From: Leptolyngbyaceae cyanobacterium RM1_406_9
GTDB taxonomy: Bacteria > Cyanobacteriota > Cyanobacteriia > Elainellales > Elainellaceae
DNA length: 37,709 nt
Direction: 5' to 3'
NCBI GenBank assembly: GCA_012033355.1
Contig: JAAUQZ010000016.1
Location: forward strand, 1-37,709
The notes beneath the pieces were generated by a model. That model did no database searches, was not told the origin of the DNA, and saw only the letters and a program-made list of their open reading frames with translations. The position numbers and the translations under genes are program-made. Positions 28,073-37,709 of this stretch are shown one piece after another. Position 1 is the first letter of the stretch, and each line of letters begins with the position of its first letter.

Positions 28073-30616
28073 CTACTCAAACCGCTGATTTTGGGCTGAC
28101 CAGCGTTGCAGTCCGTAAGTTCGTCCATTGCTGACTAATAGAGCCGTTGTGCCGTCGCCGGGGTTAGCGATCGCCACCAAAAATTGAGTCGCTTCAGTAC
28201 TCAACTCGCTGTAGATCAGTTGTCCCTGTGCCGAAAAAATCAGCGTTCGAGTCGCCTCCTGATTTGCTGCCTGAGCGCTAGCCGTAACATAGCTAGAAGC
28301 TTCTAACAGGCTGGGCTTAAAGGTGAATACGGACTCAAGTTGCCCCTCTCCCGTCAGATCGACCAGTTCTACCGACCATTGCCCCACCTCTTGCAGCAAG
28401 CTTGTTGTGTCTGCCAGTGCGGCTTGAACCTGGTCTGCCTGCTGCAACTCCCGCCACAGGTTTACCGCTAGTGCTGCTGCCAAATCGGGCTGTTGTTGGC
28501 TCAACTGGCTCAGCGTCAGGACGTTCCCCGTCTCCAACCAACTGACAGTGGATAGAGTCATAGCGAGCAGGGGAAGCTCAGCGGGTAAATTTCCACTGGG
28601 TGCAGGTGAACCTGCTGCTAGCAGTTGCAGTTCGCCGCCACTCACACGAGCCGCTTTGACTGTTGCTTCAATGGTTTGAGGCTGCCCGTCGGCTGACCAA
28701 ACCAGGATTTGAATGGGGGAATTGTTTGTCAGCCCCAACAGACTCCACAGCCGCAGGGCCGCTCCGGTAGAAGGGAGATTCAGGTCGGTGAAGGGCGATC
28801 GCCGCCAGCGCTGCCCATCATGAAAATTAGCTAGTTGAATCCGATACCAAACTTGTTGCCCCGTTAAAGCCAGTGGGCTATCCACCTGGGGGCGCAGCCA
28901 ATCTGCCGCATTGATGCTAGAAACCTGAGTTGCAGAGCCGATCATGCGGCTGTCATGGCTAGCTGTGATGGTCGGTGCCGATTGGGGATCAACCAGATTC
29001 AGCACTTGCTGGACGCGGGTGTTGGTGTCTGGAGTTGGGTTTTGCTGACGCAACCAGGCGATCGCAGCAGCGCGATCGCGCTGAGCCGCCAACACTAAAG
29101 CGCCCCAAATCTGCACGTCAGGCTGGTTACGGTTCACCTGGAGGGCAGCATTCACCCGTCGCCAAATCCGGTCAGAGTCAACCGCTAACAGACTCGACAA
29201 ATCATAACCGTTGCGAATAGTAGTTTGCAGCAGTTGCAGCGCATTGCCCCAGCGGCCGTCGATTAGCTGTGCCAAAATTTGCTGACTGGGGCTGGCCCAG
29301 TCGCGCTCTGCCTGGGCTTTGGTGGCGTTGGCATGGAGCGAGATCAGGTCTAGCTGAGCCTGGGCCGCGGCTGACCAGTTTGCCGCATCGATTTGTTGCT
29401 TGAGCGATTCCAGGGTTCGCCGTGCCGCCGACCACAGCCCACTTCGCGCTAAAACCAATCCATCTTCAAAAGTTTGGCGGTCGAGGGCGGCTTGTTCCAG
29501 CAAAATTGGCTCCAGGCGAATCGGCTCCGTAGAGGATTGCAGCGTTTCCACCTGATAGACCTTAAAGCTTGGCTCTAGCCCGACGGTTTGATTGACAATC
29601 AGTTCCGCTGCTTCGCTGCCCGTAATTTGCTGCCATGCAGGAAGTTTTCCGGCGGGGCTTGTCCATTCCACCAGCGCGTAGAGTTGGGCGATCGCTGGGT
29701 CATAGCGCACCACTTGCCCGTAGACGATGCGAGTGCTGCCCCGCATCCGCTCGCCGCTGAGATGTAGCCAAATTCCTGGCTCTGTAGCATTTCCCTCAAT
29801 CAGAGTGACCGTGCTGAGGGGCAAGATGCGATTGGAACCAGGAACGGCGGTTGGGGAAGTTACAAACGGAGCAAGCACAAAAAATTCCTCAGGCCCGCTT
29901 ACCGACATTCGGCTGATTAGTTGAAAGGAGCCAGGACGCAGCCCTTCCCTTGCCACCAGCGGTCGATAAATTCTGATTTCAATGAGCTTGCCGCAGCCAG
30001 ACGAAACAGAGGCGATCGCCCCCTTCCCGCCACAGGGGTCAGATTCCGCCAAAATGGGAATCAACAAATCTTGGGGTAAGCCCGTTGTTGCCGGAAGATA
30101 CAGCGGTGTCCCCAGCGATCGCCCTGTTTCCGTTGCTTCTGCCTCAATTTCAGCCAGCGTTTGAATGACTTCTCGTTGAAGCGCCTGACGATTCCACTCT
30201 GGCATCATCCAGCTTAGCCATCGGACTGAACCAGGATTGATAATAAGCTGCACGGCCAACCAGCCGCCGCCCGCAACGGTTCCTGCCATGCCCAGCAAAA
30301 TCAAAAGAATCAGCAAGGCAGACTTGAACCTCGCTCCTCGCTTTGGTTTAGGCGCAACTATGACATTAATTTTGGCAAGGCTGCCTGCATCCTCTAACGC
30401 CTCGTCCAGGGCTTCGTCCCAGTCTGGCTCGTCTGCTTGGGGCGATCGCGATTTCCTTTGAGATTTCCTGGACTGAGCCGATACCAGCACATTCACCTTG
30501 ACCGGACGGGGGGAGCGATCGCCCCTCTGTTGACTTCCCGCTTGGACAGGAGAAACGGGCAGATGTTTTGCCGATTGCCCGTTTGAGGATGAATTTAAGT
30601 CGTGCGATCGCTTCAC
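28073..30616 (-). CDS. large hypothetical protein with one N-terminal TM segment
   Basis: 847 aa; low-complexity basic N-terminus, TM 'SALLILLILLGMAGTVAGGGWLAVQLI', long extracytoplasmic region. Confidence 0.75.
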   Translation of the reverse strand: MKRSHDLNSSSNGQSAKHLPVSPVQAGSQQRGDRSPRPVKVNVLVSAQSRKSQRKSRSPQADEPDWDEALDEALEDAGSLAKINVIVAPKPKRGARFKSALLILLILLGMAGTVAGGGWLAVQLIINPGSVRWLSWMMPEWNRQALQREVIQTLAEIEAEATETGRSLGTPLYLPATTGLPQDLLIPILAESDPCGGKGAIASVSSGCGKLIEIRIYRPLVAREGLRPGSFQLISRMSVSGPEEFFVLAPFVTSPTAVPGSNRILPLSTVTLIEGNATEPGIWLHLSGERMRGSTRIVYGQVVRYDPAIAQLYALVEWTSPAGKLPAWQQITGSEAAELIVNQTVGLEPSFKVYQVETLQSSTEPIRLEPILLEQAALDRQTFEDGLVLARSGLWSAARRTLESLKQQIDAANWSAAAQAQLDLISLHANATKAQAERDWASPSQQILAQLIDGRWGNALQLLQTTIRNGYDLSSLLAVDSDRIWRRVNAALQVNRNQPDVQIWGALVLAAQRDRAAAIAWLRQQNPTPDTNTRVQQVLNLVDPQSAPTITASHDSRMIGSATQVSSINAADWLRPQVDSPLALTGQQVWYRIQLANFHDGQRWRRSPFTDLNLPSTGAALRLWSLLGLTNNSPIQILVWSADGQPQTIEATVKAARVSGGELQLLAAGSPAPSGNLPAELPLLAMTLSTVSWLETGNVLTLSQLSQQQPDLAAALAVNLWRELQQADQVQAALADTTSLLQEVGQWSVELVDLTGEGQLESVFTFKPSLLEASSYVTASAQAANQEATRTLIFSAQGQLIYSELSTEATQFLVAIANPGDGTTALLVSNGRTYGLQRWSAQNQRFE

Positions 30617-30637
30617 TATCCAAAATGTAGTAAATTG

Positions 30638-31852
30638 CTATTCTTCAAGGATTGCCTGTTCATAGCGCTGTCCGGCTCGTTCCCAAGTATAGGTGTTCTC
30701 GATGAGCGATCGGCCATTTTGAGACAATTGACCGCGCAATTCTGGATTTTCAAACAACTGGCTAACGGCGTTGACGTATTCCTCCACCTGGTTTGCCCGT
30801 AGAGCGGTTAGGGGATCGTTTGGGCCGTCTACTGCTAGCCCTTCTAAGCCGCGATCGCTTCCCACTACAGGAACTCCAGCCGCCATTGCTTCCAGGGTTT
30901 TGTTTTTGATCCCAAAGCCCGTTCGCATCGGCACAACACAGACCGTTGCCCGATGCAGGTATTCTGCCATCGAAGGAACTTTTCCTGTAACCGTGATGCC
31001 AGGGCGATCGCCCAACCGCTGCACCTGCGGCACGGGACGGGACCCCACTAGCTCAAGCGTGACATCCGGGTAGCGAGTTTGGATTTTGGGAAACACTTCC
31101 TGGCTAAAAAAGCAAGCCGCATCAATGTTAGGGGTGTTGTCCATCGCGCCAATGAAAATCAGCCGATGACCTGCGGGATTGGCAGCACGATAGGGAAAGG
31201 CAGAAAAGTCTACCCCGTTGGGGATCACGGCAATTGGAGTGTTTGGGCTAAACCGCTGAAGCTGCTCCCGGTCGTCCTCGGTGGTTGCCACAATGGTAGA
31301 AAATTTGCCGCAGTACTGCCGTTCATAGCGATGCAGCAGCGGCAAGTTGAGGCGATCGCGCAGCCAATTTTCAGAAGTGCCTGTCTCAAGCTGATTTTTG
31401 CAGGTGCCGTAAACTGAACTGTGGATGTTGACAACGGTGCGAAGCCGCGATCGCCATTCTGGTTTAATGTAAATCTCATTCACACTGTGTTCACAGGTTA
31501 CAGCAGCAAATTTATCCGCCTGAACCGCCTGATTTACCCAACTCTGGATTTCAGGCGAATAGATTGAGAGAACGCTGGGCGGCGTTCCCTCGGTTAGAAA
31601 GGTCCCGAAGCGCTTTAACTTGCCACCGATGCTTTGCCCAGCAGTGGCTTGAGGGCGCGGAAAAACGACCAATTCTGCAACCGTCTGCCGCAGTTCCTCT
31701 ATCTCAGAGTCAGTTACATCCGAGGAGCGCTGTGTTATCAGGGTGATGTCGTGACGCTGGCTCAGATACTTCATCAAGTTAAACGTCCTCACCTGAGTTC
31801 CTCCCCGCGTGGGCGGATAGGGAAACGTTGCAGAGAGCATCAGAATCTTCAT
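30638..31852 (-). CDS. GT4-type glycosyltransferase
   Basis: 'MKILMLSATFPYPPTRGGTQVRTFNLMKYLSQRHDITLIT...VIPNGVDF...LIFIGAMDNTPNIDAACFFSQEVFP...GIKNKTLEAMAAGVPVVGSDRGLEGL'. ORF track start 31984; MKILML start at 31852 is preferred. Confidence 0.92.
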   Translation of the reverse strand: MKILMLSATFPYPPTRGGTQVRTFNLMKYLSQRHDITLITQRSSDVTDSEIEELRQTVAELVVFPRPQATAGQSIGGKLKRFGTFLTEGTPPSVLSIYSPEIQSWVNQAVQADKFAAVTCEHSVNEIYIKPEWRSRLRTVVNIHSSVYGTCKNQLETGTSENWLRDRLNLPLLHRYERQYCGKFSTIVATTEDDREQLQRFSPNTPIAVIPNGVDFSAFPYRAANPAGHRLIFIGAMDNTPNIDAACFFSQEVFPKIQTRYPDVTLELVGSRPVPQVQRLGDRPGITVTGKVPSMAEYLHRATVCVVPMRTGFGIKNKTLEAMAAGVPVVGSDRGLEGLAVDGPNDPLTALRANQVEEYVNAVSQLFENPELRGQLSQNGRSLIENTYTWERAGQRYEQAILEE

Positions 31853-31969
31853 CAGGGGAATTCTTGGAATAAATATCAGTTTTACCAGGGCAATCGTAGC
31901 TAATCGTAGCGGTTGAGGCACCTGTGTAAAGAGCGGTGAACAGCCATGCTTTAGAAATTCAAACCTTCT

Positions 31970-33547
31970 ATGAGTGAAATTCAACTGGGCGCGATCGCCC
32001 TCCTGGGTCTAGGCATCTTCTTCCGAGGCACGGCTTTAGGACAGAAACTCTACTGGTACGACGAAGCCTTTACGTCCTTACGCATCTCAGGCTACAGCGA
32101 AGCGGACGTGATGCAGCAGGCATTTCACGGCGAGGAAATTACCCCACAGGAGTTGCTGAAATTTCAGCATCCCAACGCTGAAAAAGGGCTTTGGGGCACG
32201 GTTCAAGGGCTAGCTCAGGAAGAGCCGCAGCATCCGCCGCTCTACTACACGGTGGTTCGGCTGTGGGCGCAAACGGTAGGCAGTTCGGCAGCCACAGTAA
32301 GAAGTTTGTCCGTCATTTTTAGTTTGCTAGTCTTTCCCTGCCTCTACTGGCTTTGCCTGGAGCTATTTGGCTCAACGGACGTGGCTTGGCTGGCGATCGC
32401 CCTGGTTGCCGTTTCGCCGCTGCACGTCGTCTTTGCCCAAGAAGCCAGACAGTACAGCCTGTGGACGGCTTTAATTTTGGCAGCCAGCGCCGCGTTGCTC
32501 TATGCCCTGCGGGTAGATACTTTTGCAAGCTGGGCAATCTATGCGGTGACGCTTTCGCTGGGGCTGTACACGTTTCTGTTTTCGGGACTGGTGGCGATCG
32601 GTCATGGAATTTACGTAATTGGGGTGGAGCAGTTTCGCTGGACTACAGTTTTGGCGCACTATCTGATTGCTTCAACGGTTGGGCTCATTGCTTTTCTGCC
32701 CTGGATTTGGGCGATCGCCACCCGTCGCAGTTCCCTGCAAACAACAACTGCCTGGTCCACTCGCCCGTCTAGCTGGAAGGCGATCGTTAGGGTTTGGGCA
32801 CTGAATCTGAGGCGCATTTTTTTCGACGCAGACTTTAAACTTGACTCTCAGCTTGCTTATAGAGTCAGCATCGCAGGTGTCTACGCCTTTGTAATGTCGC
32901 TAGAAATCGGTGCAATTTATTGGCTCTGGCAATTTACTGCACTTCGGGTTTGGCTGTTTGTTTTCACCCTGATTGGCACGACCGCTTTCACTATTCTGCT
33001 GCCAGATTTGCTCCTGGGTGGACAGCGCTCGACTGCGACCCGCTACGCGATTCCTTGCTACCTGGGCATTCAGATTGCGATCGCCTTTTGCCTGGTGAAT
33101 CTACTCTCCAACGCTTTCGGCTCGTGGCAGTCGATTTTAGGGTGGGTGGCTCTGGCAGGGGCGATCGCCCTCAGTATCCTCTCTTGCAGCATTGGCGCTA
33201 GAACCCCAATCGGCTGGAATAAGGTAATCAGCTACTACAATCCGCCCATTGCCGATATCATCAATCAATCTCCACACCCCTTGCTGATTGCCAACACCTC
33301 AATGGGAGTAGGTGAAATTTTGTCTTTAAGCCGCTTACTTGCCTCAAACGTGACGCTGCAACTGCTCGTCGATTCATCTGTACCGCAAATTCGAGCGGGC
33401 TTTAGCGATGTTTTTCTAATGACTTATTCGCAGTCATGGCGATCGCAGATTGCAGCACAACAGCAGGCTTTGGTGCAACCCGCCTATCAAGAACGGGGCA
33501 AAACCTGGCTTTGGCAACTGATTTGGCAACTGAACAGTCAAAACTAG
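31970..33547 (+). CDS. GT39/ArnT-like membrane glycosyltransferase
   Basis: Multi-TM; 'LYWYDEAFTSLRISGY...QHPPLYYTVVRLWAQ...VSPLHVVFAQEARQYSLWTALI'. Confidence 0.88.
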   Translation: MSEIQLGAIALLGLGIFFRGTALGQKLYWYDEAFTSLRISGYSEADVMQQAFHGEEITPQELLKFQHPNAEKGLWGTVQGLAQEEPQHPPLYYTVVRLWAQTVGSSAATVRSLSVIFSLLVFPCLYWLCLELFGSTDVAWLAIALVAVSPLHVVFAQEARQYSLWTALILAASAALLYALRVDTFASWAIYAVTLSLGLYTFLFSGLVAIGHGIYVIGVEQFRWTTVLAHYLIASTVGLIAFLPWIWAIATRRSSLQTTTAWSTRPSSWKAIVRVWALNLRRIFFDADFKLDSQLAYRVSIAGVYAFVMSLEIGAIYWLWQFTALRVWLFVFTLIGTTAFTILLPDLLLGGQRSTATRYAIPCYLGIQIAIAFCLVNLLSNAFGSWQSILGWVALAGAIALSILSCSIGARTPIGWNKVISYYNPPIADIINQSPHPLLIANTSMGVGEILSLSRLLASNVTLQLLVDSSVPQIRAGFSDVFLMTYSQSWRSQIAAQQQALVQPAYQERGKTWLWQLIWQLNSQN

Positions 33548-33642
33548 CCATAAAGCTGCTCATACGGAAGCTGCTTCATGGGCACAATATTTTTTAACTG
33601 AATCAACTCCGCTCAATCAACTGAATACATAAAAATTAGTTT

Positions 33643-34644
33643 ATGCAATCGCGTGGCATTTACACATTGGCAAATGATCGGGTCTATGACCAACTCATTG
33701 CCCTGCTAAACAGCATCGAAGCAAATGTTGATTCAGATGTACCCGTTCTCGTTATTCCTTTTGATCAGCACATTGAAAGGATTGTTCAAGAGATAAATTT
33801 CAGACCCAATGTAAAACTCTTTCAAAACTGGTACTCCATTCAACGGTGGGAGAAATTTGCTCAGCAGGTTTGGGCAGTTCATCCAATTGCTCAATCCAAA
33901 TGGTTTACTGCTTTGCCAACAAAGAACATAGGGTTACATCGAAAGTTTGTTACCTTTGATGGCCCGTTTGATCAGTTTGTGTTTTACGACGCAGACAGTC
34001 TTGCAATGAAACCGCTCGATGATATTTTTGAGAAACTCAATACCTACGATTTTGTATTTAACGATTGGGAACATCAAAAACCAGTAGGCAAAACAGCACT
34101 TGACCTAACTTTAGTCAGTCAAACAGGTTACTCTGACGAAATTGAAGTTAGAACTAAGCTACACTGCTCTAGTTTCTTTGGCTCAAAACGAGAAATTTTT
34201 GCAGAAAAAGAGCTATTCGTTTTACAACAACGGTTGATTGAACAGCGGGAAATAAATTGGATCCCTCGCTGGTGGGACGATGCTTTTCTGTTTAACTATT
34301 TGACCTTGAGAAGCGATCGCCCCCAATTTAACTTCACCCTCAGTTCTGACGTGCAGGAACGAACTGGAAACTGTGCCGATGCTGATCCCTTCGTGAACAT
34401 CAATAATGTTCTTTATAACGAGCAGGGCTTAAAGCCAATTCATCGATTGCACTACATGAACTATTCCTCAGAAGACTTTGCTCGTCTCAGCCGAGGAGAG
34501 GACGCTAACATCCGTTACAAAGAGATTTTTCTGCACTATCGTTTTTTGAAACAGCCCGCCCAGAAGCCAAAACACCTAAAATCTCCCAACTTTTCAAGTC
34601 AAGCAGTTCGCTATCTTCGCAGGATTGCTGATAAATTGAGTTAG
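33643..34644 (+). CDS. Npun_R2821/Npun_R2823-like family protein (putative glycosyltransferase)
   Basis: 'MQSRGIYTLANDRVYDQLIALLNSIEANV...DGPFDQFVFYDADSLAMKPLD'. Confidence 0.7.
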   Translation: MQSRGIYTLANDRVYDQLIALLNSIEANVDSDVPVLVIPFDQHIERIVQEINFRPNVKLFQNWYSIQRWEKFAQQVWAVHPIAQSKWFTALPTKNIGLHRKFVTFDGPFDQFVFYDADSLAMKPLDDIFEKLNTYDFVFNDWEHQKPVGKTALDLTLVSQTGYSDEIEVRTKLHCSSFFGSKREIFAEKELFVLQQRLIEQREINWIPRWWDDAFLFNYLTLRSDRPQFNFTLSSDVQERTGNCADADPFVNINNVLYNEQGLKPIHRLHYMNYSSEDFARLSRGEDANIRYKEIFLHYRFLKQPAQKPKHLKSPNFSSQAVRYLRRIADKLS

Positions 34645-34650
34645 ATCGTT

Positions 34651-35559
34651 CTACCGATATGCCTGATTGGACACATTAAATTTAATCCTTCTCAAAACGC
34701 GCACTGTAGAAGGAGAAATAATATTAGAAATCTTTCTTATCTTAACTTTCGCCGTATCCCACTCTTTTTTGCTCCTTAAGACGCTATAGATTTCTGCTGC
34801 TATCCCTTTGAAAATTTTGAGCTTATTGCTCTTCGGGAAATCTAGATCGACTGCAAAATTTGAGCCAAGCCGATTGACGGGTTGCCATGCAGCGCTGACA
34901 TCAAAGTTAGTCCGAACGTTGTTCCCATGAGCGACCATTAACCAGAGTGGCTCAGCAACAATTTGGCAGTTACTATACTTATTAACTTGAGTATGACCAT
35001 ATTCAAGGACTGTTTTAAACTCATCGTTGTAAAACTCAATTAAGGAGTAAAACGGTGAGGTTAACCATTCTCTCAGATAAAGCTTTTGTTCATTGATACG
35101 GTATAAATAGCCAAACAAGAAGTTAATGAATTCAAACTCTTGCTGTCTAAATTGGGCTTGCACTAGCTGCAAAAAATCTTTTGAAATTGCATCGTCACTA
35201 TCTAAGCTAGTCGTGATTAGGTATTTGCACTCTTCATTGGTGTGTTCCCTGATAACTCGCCTAACTGAATCTAATAGCGTCTCTCTGCTCTCTACATAAA
35301 CAGGAACAAGCTGAACGCTCGAACGGTATTTTTCAACTTTCTCTTTGAACTGAGCAGGCAAGGCTGCATCTAGAAGCATTAACCAAACGAAGTCTTTGTT
35401 ATTCTGCGCTTTAACCGATGGAAGGCAAATTTGCTCAAATAGAGCAAACCTCCGATTGAGAAACTCTGGATCGTTGCGATCGCTTCTAGGACGCGAAATC
35501 TGCCAGTCTACATTCATCCGAGTGATGACAAAGTGCCTAAACTCCTTCTGCGTCTGCAT
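34651..35559 (-). CDS. putative rhamnosyltransferase-like glycosyltransferase
   Basis: 'FRHFVITRMNVDW...FLNRRFALFEQICLPSVKAQNNKDFVWLMLLDAALP...LITTSLDSDDAISKDFLQLVQ'. Confidence 0.75.
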   Translation of the reverse strand: MQTQKEFRHFVITRMNVDWQISRPRSDRNDPEFLNRRFALFEQICLPSVKAQNNKDFVWLMLLDAALPAQFKEKVEKYRSSVQLVPVYVESRETLLDSVRRVIREHTNEECKYLITTSLDSDDAISKDFLQLVQAQFRQQEFEFINFLFGYLYRINEQKLYLREWLTSPFYSLIEFYNDEFKTVLEYGHTQVNKYSNCQIVAEPLWLMVAHGNNVRTNFDVSAAWQPVNRLGSNFAVDLDFPKSNKLKIFKGIAAEIYSVLRSKKEWDTAKVKIRKISNIISPSTVRVLRRIKFNVSNQAYR

Positions 35560-35855
35560 TAGTCACCTCATCATCTCAATTGGGAAAGCCGCTCATCTCA
35601 CCAAAAGTTTAAAATCATAGCCTTTTGCCACCCCATCAGAAGGTAATTAATATCTGCTAAGACAAAATCCCCATTAAGGAGGATTTCTCGCTACGGCTAG
35701 AAGTTTGGAGAAACTGTAGGTTAGGCACCGCTCATCCCTTTCAGTCCAGTAGCTGTCATATTCGACGAATAAACTCTGTTTCTGTTCCTACAGAGTTTTC
35801 TAGCGACAGAGTAAAAATTTTTGCTCATCCGATTGGCTAATATACATTAGGAACT

Positions 35856-36823
35856 TTGCGGTTGTTTACGATTCAAATGCCTAAAGTTAGTGTTTGCATT
35901 CCCACCTACAATCGAGAAAGCCTGCTGCCGATCGCCATTCAAAGCGTCCTTCAGCAGACTCTCCAGGATTTTGAGCTAATTATCTGTGACGATGGCTCAA
36001 CTGACAGCACGGCTGAGATCGTGACTGAAATCAACGACAGCAGAATCTGCTATATCCGCCATGCTCAAAACATTGGCAAAAGTAACAATATGCGCTCTGG
36101 CTTTGAAGCGGCTACAGGCGAGTACTTTGTCAAATTCGATGATGACGATCGCCTCACCCCTGACTTTCTAGCAAAAACTGCGGCAATTCTAGACGAACAG
36201 CCTGATGTTGACTTTGTTGGCACCGATCACTGGGTAATTGATATTAATAACGTGCGCGACCAGCAGGTGACAGATGACAATTCCCGTAAGTGGGGGCGCA
36301 CGAATTTAGCTGCTGGAGTCATTCCAAACTTGCTAGAGGTTGCATTTGTACAGCAAAGTTTGCAAATTGGTGCAACGCTATTTCGGCGACAAGTGTTAGC
36401 AGAACTGGGGTATATGCGCCCTAACATTCAAAATTGCGAAGACAATGATTTACTGGTGCGTTTGGCGCTAGCTGGTAAGAAAGGCTATTACTTGCCAGAA
36501 CGCTTAATGGAATATCGCTTTCATGCTCAGCAACAGGGTATTGGACGAGCAATTCCTTACTTAAAGGACAAAATTCAATATCTAGAGAATTTTCAGTTTG
36601 AGTCAGAGCAATTGGAGCAAATTAGCGATCGCGTCTTGCTGAATCTCAACTTCTTCTGGGATTGCGTCTTATCGAAGTAGGAGAAACACAGGCTGGAAAA
36701 GCACTAGTTCGCGTTGGTCAATCTGCTTCACGCTCTAAAGCTTTTGTCGGACTGGCTCTATCTTTTCTGCCTATGGTTCTAAGAAAGCCTACATTTAACC
36801 TGTTAAGACAAGTTCAATCGTGA
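35856..36823 (+). pseudogene. family 2 glycosyltransferase with C-terminal frameshift near 36636-36640
   Basis: ORF 35856..36680 'VSVCIPTYNRESLLPIAIQSVLQQTLQDFELIICDDGSTD...KFDDDDRL'; after 'ISDRVL' the -1 frame reads 'AESQLLLGLRLIEVGETQAGKALVRVGQSASRSKAFVGLALSFLPMVLRKPTFNLLRQVQS*' ending 36823. Confidence 0.85.
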
Positions 36824-36942
36824 AAATTGACTAACGCTAAAGCGGGCTAACGTTCCCGGTCAGCGGCTGTCAGTGACCTCTGCACTCACACCAGCAGCCC
36901 AATTCAGTCCGCTGCAACAGCGTTGTTGTGCTGCTATCGCTG

Positions 36943-37179
36943 CTAACCAACTGACAACAACGCCTCTTCTACAGGTTTTGGCACTTCGATCGGGTAAAAC
37001 CGGTTTGCAGAAAAGGCATAATCTTCGCCACTTTCATCAATGATCCGAATCAGCCCGTTTGCACTTGCTTCTTCGTCAAGAATCACTCGATATATCTTGC
37101 CAACTTCCAATGATGCTTTGTAGCCTTCATTATTCAGGCACACCGCAAACTGATTTGCTTGGCTTTGTTCGGCTTTCAT
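36943..37179 (-). CDS. small conserved hypothetical protein
   Basis: 78 aa 'FAVCLNNEGYKASLEVGKIYRVILDEEASANGLIRIIDESGEDYAFSANRFYPIEVP'. Confidence 0.7.
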   Translation of the reverse strand: MKAEQSQANQFAVCLNNEGYKASLEVGKIYRVILDEEASANGLIRIIDESGEDYAFSANRFYPIEVPKPVEEALLSVG

Positions 37180-37342
37180 AGTCAGTCTAGAAACAGTAGC
37201 TTGAGCTTGAACTCTTTTTTGCCGATGCCATGAGCTTCATACCCTGGTTGACTGACAAAACTGTTTGGGGATGAAAGACAAGCTAGAAGGGAAGGAGAGC
37301 TTGATTTATGCTGGGAAGTTACCACACCTAACAGCAAAAACA

Positions 37343-37709
37343 ATGGCTCCCACTTCCCGACTCCATAATGCGTTGAATGATTTTCTGCGTCAATGTGAGA
37401 TTGTGTGGCTCGATGCTCGTCATCTGCAAACGCTTTGCTGGATGATGATTGGCATGATTCAAAGTCAAACCGTACATCTCAATGGCTTTGGCGTATACGT
37501 CGTCAGTCGTGCGCAAGTTGCCCAGTCTCATCAAAGACGATTTCGACGATGGTTGTCGAATCGAAGAATTGATGTGGTTTCTGCTCATCATGCGCTCGTC
37601 GGGCAAGCCGTGTCTCAATGGAAACAGGAACGACTGTATCTGAGCCTCGATACCACCCTGGTGTGGAATTGTTTCTGTATCGTCTGGGTGGGGGTAGTCT
37701 ATCGGGGCA
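37343..37709 (+). mobile_element. 5' part of a DDE-type IS transposase, cut by the window edge
   Basis: Open frame to the window end: 'MAPTSRLHNALNDFLRQCEIVWLDARHLQTLCWMMIGMIQSQTVHLNGFGVYVVSRAQVAQSHQRRFRRWLSNRRIDVVSAHHALVGQAVSQWKQERLYLSLDTTLVWNCFCIVWVGVVYRG', with DDE-like 'LSLDTTLVW'. Left terminal repeat not identified. Confidence 0.8.

Noticed and set aside
28335-30623. Multiple ORFs overlapping the 847-aa gene on both strands
   Set aside because: GC-rich shadow ORFs with no coherent domain.
31853-31984. N-terminal extension of the GT4 ORF to 31984
   Set aside because: Overlaps the divergent GT39 start; 'MKILMLSATFPYPP' at 31852 is the typical GT4 N-terminus.

Overview
Cyanobacterial chromosomal window: HIP1 octamers (GCGATCGC) recur throughout and the gene families are cyanobacterial. 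Left part (1-12 kb): two tandem AAA-like ATPase genes, an ethylene-receptor-type hybrid histidine kinase, a broken secreted endonuclease/exonuclease/phosphatase-like gene, a DUF3598-like gene, a pentapeptide+WD40 protein and a CsbD-like gene. Right part (12-37 kb): a large exopolysaccharide locus with a sugar transferase, WecG/TagA-type GT, alkaline-phosphatase-superfamily protein, Wza-like exporter, Wzz/GumC-like chain-length protein, O-antigen ligase/polymerase, Wzx-like flippase, many GT2/GT4 enzymes and a GT39-like membrane protein. A truncated IS transposase lies at the right edge. Beyond the annotation, manual reading shows: (i) an ethylene-binding-type sensor with the Cys/His motif; (ii) gene remnants absent from the ORF track or mis-framed by it: a pyridine nucleotide-disulfide oxidoreductase C-terminus in frame directly behind the WD40 stop codon, a 58-aa decapitated copy of the alkaline-phosphatase-like gene, and a GH5-type cellulase that kept a membrane anchor and C-terminal third but lost the barrel core; (iii) five apparent single-base deletions breaking four genes, suggesting assembly error or coordinated decay; (iv) several perfect long hairpins, including a zero-loop 40-bp palindrome; (v) a heptanucleotide repeat that places ATG codons in all three frames at the start of the polymerase gene. 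No CRISPR array, rRNA or convincing tRNA was seen. All homology calls are from memory of family motifs; no search was run.
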